Below are positions 62,101 through 64,000 of a stretch of DNA of 64,000 nt, piece after piece. The notes below the pieces were generated by a model. That model saw nothing but the letters and a program-made list of their open reading frames with translations, had not been told where the DNA came from and made no database searches. The first letter of the stretch is position 1. Every line of letters starts with the position of its first letter. The DNA is taken from NCBI GenBank assembly GCA_036245805.1, contig BTRK01000005.1:42209216-42273215 (forward strand), read 5' to 3'. A program made the position numbers and the translations under genes. This DNA is from Pristionchus mayeri. Its lineage: Eukaryota > Nematoda > Chromadorea > Rhabditida > Neodiplogasteridae.

Positions 62101-64000
62101 GACTACTGTAGAGACTACGGTAGCTTCTGCGAGTGAAGTAAGCTTGCTGCTACACAGAGATACAAGATCAGTGAACATTGATCGTGTCTTAAACCCCGCC
62201 CAAAGCGAGAAGCATTATCACCGGATGATCGGCACAAAAACAGTTGTCAGTATGGGCTAATCAAAAGCGCTTCACACGCGCGGCGACGTTTTGTAAACGT
62301 CGCCTCGCTTGTTTGGTTGTGTTTAGTGCGCACGCACGCCTACCGTACCGAGGGGTTGCGGGCGCTCTATTCCCGCATCCCATGCGTCCAACGCTGGAAT
62401 ACCGAGTGTACTCGCCACAAATACACAGCTACCGTAACTTTCGTATCCAGTTCGGTTAAGCGCATTGGTAAATTCTTACTAAGCTCACAAACTTGAAATT
62501 CAAACCTTCACTGTTCAGGTGGCGATCATCCCGATGTCCTACCGTACTTCCTACCGTACCACTGGTTACCGTAATCCAACTCACATCCACTATCCCTCCT
62601 GTGGTCTCCCAGCGTGCCTCCTACCGTATCCTTCTTCTCCTCCTCCTCCTGTATCACATGTTGCTGCTTCTTCTTCTGTTCCTCCATCGCTTTTTTCGTC
62701 TCCTCGAGCAGGTCGTGCACCCACTTCCCGCGGCCCGAACCCACCGTAGCCTAGAGAGAGGAGGCGACGTTTAGTAAATCACACCCTACCGTAACCCTCG
62801 GTAGGCAGTGCACAAAACATGCCTGGTGATCCTCGCCTCCGGCGTCGCTGCAAGGGCTTTCCGCTGCTGGTACAGCAGCTGCGACTGCAGCAGCCTTGGG
62901 GCTGGCTGCAGCAGCTGCAGCAGCTTGCTGCTTCGGCGGGGCGACCAACAGCGGCTGCAGTAGAGAGACTGCAGCCGAGCTACTGTGCTTCTTCAGCTCT
63001 CCTCGGGGCGCATCTCCCTCCTCCGAGGCCTTCTCATTGCCTCCGGCGCGCGTCCTCTCCGATTCTCTAACGCCGCTGATATTAGTGGAACGGAAAACTG
63101 ATGAATTCAAAATGCATGCTGTTAGAGAGTTAGTAAGGCACGCGTCCCCGTTTCTGATACCGTACTTCCTTCATCGACTGTCAGGCAAAATCGATAGTCT
63201 TACCGTATGGCTTGTTGTGCACCTCGTCAAGAACCACGAGATTGACGCTGAGATGATCGTTGAGCTCCTCGTCCGACTCGTGGTGCGACCCGACTACGGT
63301 AGAGGACGACGTTCCCCCAGTCGCACCAAGTCCACCACTGCTGCCTCCTCCGCCAGAGGGAGAGGTCGAGAGAGGACCAGAGGAGAGTGAGGAGGAACCT
63401 GCAGAGGTAGGAAGTTGGTTTTTTTTCGGACTAGCTGACCAAAAGGCTTTGAAATGAATTGATCCAGTTGACCTCATAGTCTTGTTGAAACACAAAACGA
63501 ACATCGACGTGAGGCTAATATTAAATTATTGAGGTACAATATTAATACCTCTGATCGTTTCCTATCATTTTACTTTTCTCAATAGATTGTAAACATTTTT
63601 AGAAGTAGATGTACAAACCATCGAACAAAAGCTGTGATCCATACTTTACACTGACTTTGAAACACATAACTATCTTGGTATTTTTGTAACATCATCACGG
63701 GACGCTTCAGGAAAATTGATGGTGGATATTTTCCGTATCTGAGATACCTAGTTACGGCCTCATCAATCTACCCTCTTCGTCGTCGCTAATATGGTTAACG
63801 GTCTCTTTGCTGTGCACGGGGGGGGGGGGGCTTAATAGTACAGAAACGCGTAAAGTGAGAAATGTCAGAACTCTTGCAGAGCGCCGCAACGAGTAATTGC
63901 GAATTTTCTACACAAAAATATACTTTTATCCAATTTTCAAACTTACTATTGACAGGAGCTGCGAGGGGAGTGATAATGGTGGATGGAGTGGTGGTGGAGG

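Overview
This is a repeat-rich eukaryotic window, most likely from a nematode. That is an inference from short introns, TTTCAG-type splice acceptors with GTGAGT/GTAAGT donors, CR1-like LINEs, mariner-like elements and many fold-back elements. The species cannot be named from the sequence; a rhabditid or diplogastrid worm would fit. No bacterial-style operon, CRISPR array, rRNA or intact tRNA was seen.

Two host genes can be recognised. (1) On the + strand, from about 10.4 to 58.4 kb, lie many partial, decaying copies of one multi-exon gene of the cytochrome b5 reductase 4 / NCB5OR type: cytochrome b5 domain, CS domain, then FAD/NAD ferredoxin-reductase domain. I number the copies units 1 to 8. 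The best-preserved stretch is the five 3' exons of unit 4 (29108-30102). Unit 7 has almost every exon but carries a nonsense codon, a 5-bp deletion, a LINE and a mariner-like insertion. No complete functional copy is visible. (2) On the - strand, from beyond 64000 down to about 59.0 kb, is a gene I do not recognise (Ser/Ala/Gly-rich and Glu/Lys-rich). Its small exons are nearly all phase 1-1. Two of its exon types are duplicated, and a copy of one lies 51 kb away at 9.9 kb with only synonymous differences.

Layout: 0-4.5 kb, dispersed repeats and MITEs; 4.5-8.2 kb, a young LTR retrotransposon without pol, carrying a 63-bp/21-residue tandem repeat; 8.6-10 kb, segmental duplicate of 59.7-61.1 kb; 10.4-12.5 kb, unit 1 split by two TTAA-flanked elements; 12.8-17.6 kb, nested fold-back elements plus a mariner-like insertion; 17.7-21.3 kb, unit 2 with a second mariner-like element in an intron; 21.6-24.9 kb, broken CR1-like LINE; 25-30.4 kb, units 3 and 4; 30.3-38 kb, units 5 and 6; 38.1-40.2 kb, truncated LINE and a fold-back element holding a short retroelement; 40.2-50.2 kb, unit 7 with an intact CR1-like LINE (43.0-47.2 kb, - strand); 50.2-58.4 kb, unit 8 remnants and four large fold-back elements; 59-64 kb, the - strand gene.

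The overall picture is a locus that grew by segmental duplication of an NCB5OR-like gene and was then filled by TA- and TTAA-targeting elements. Many of these are nearly complete palindromes, so transcripts across the region would form long double-stranded RNA.
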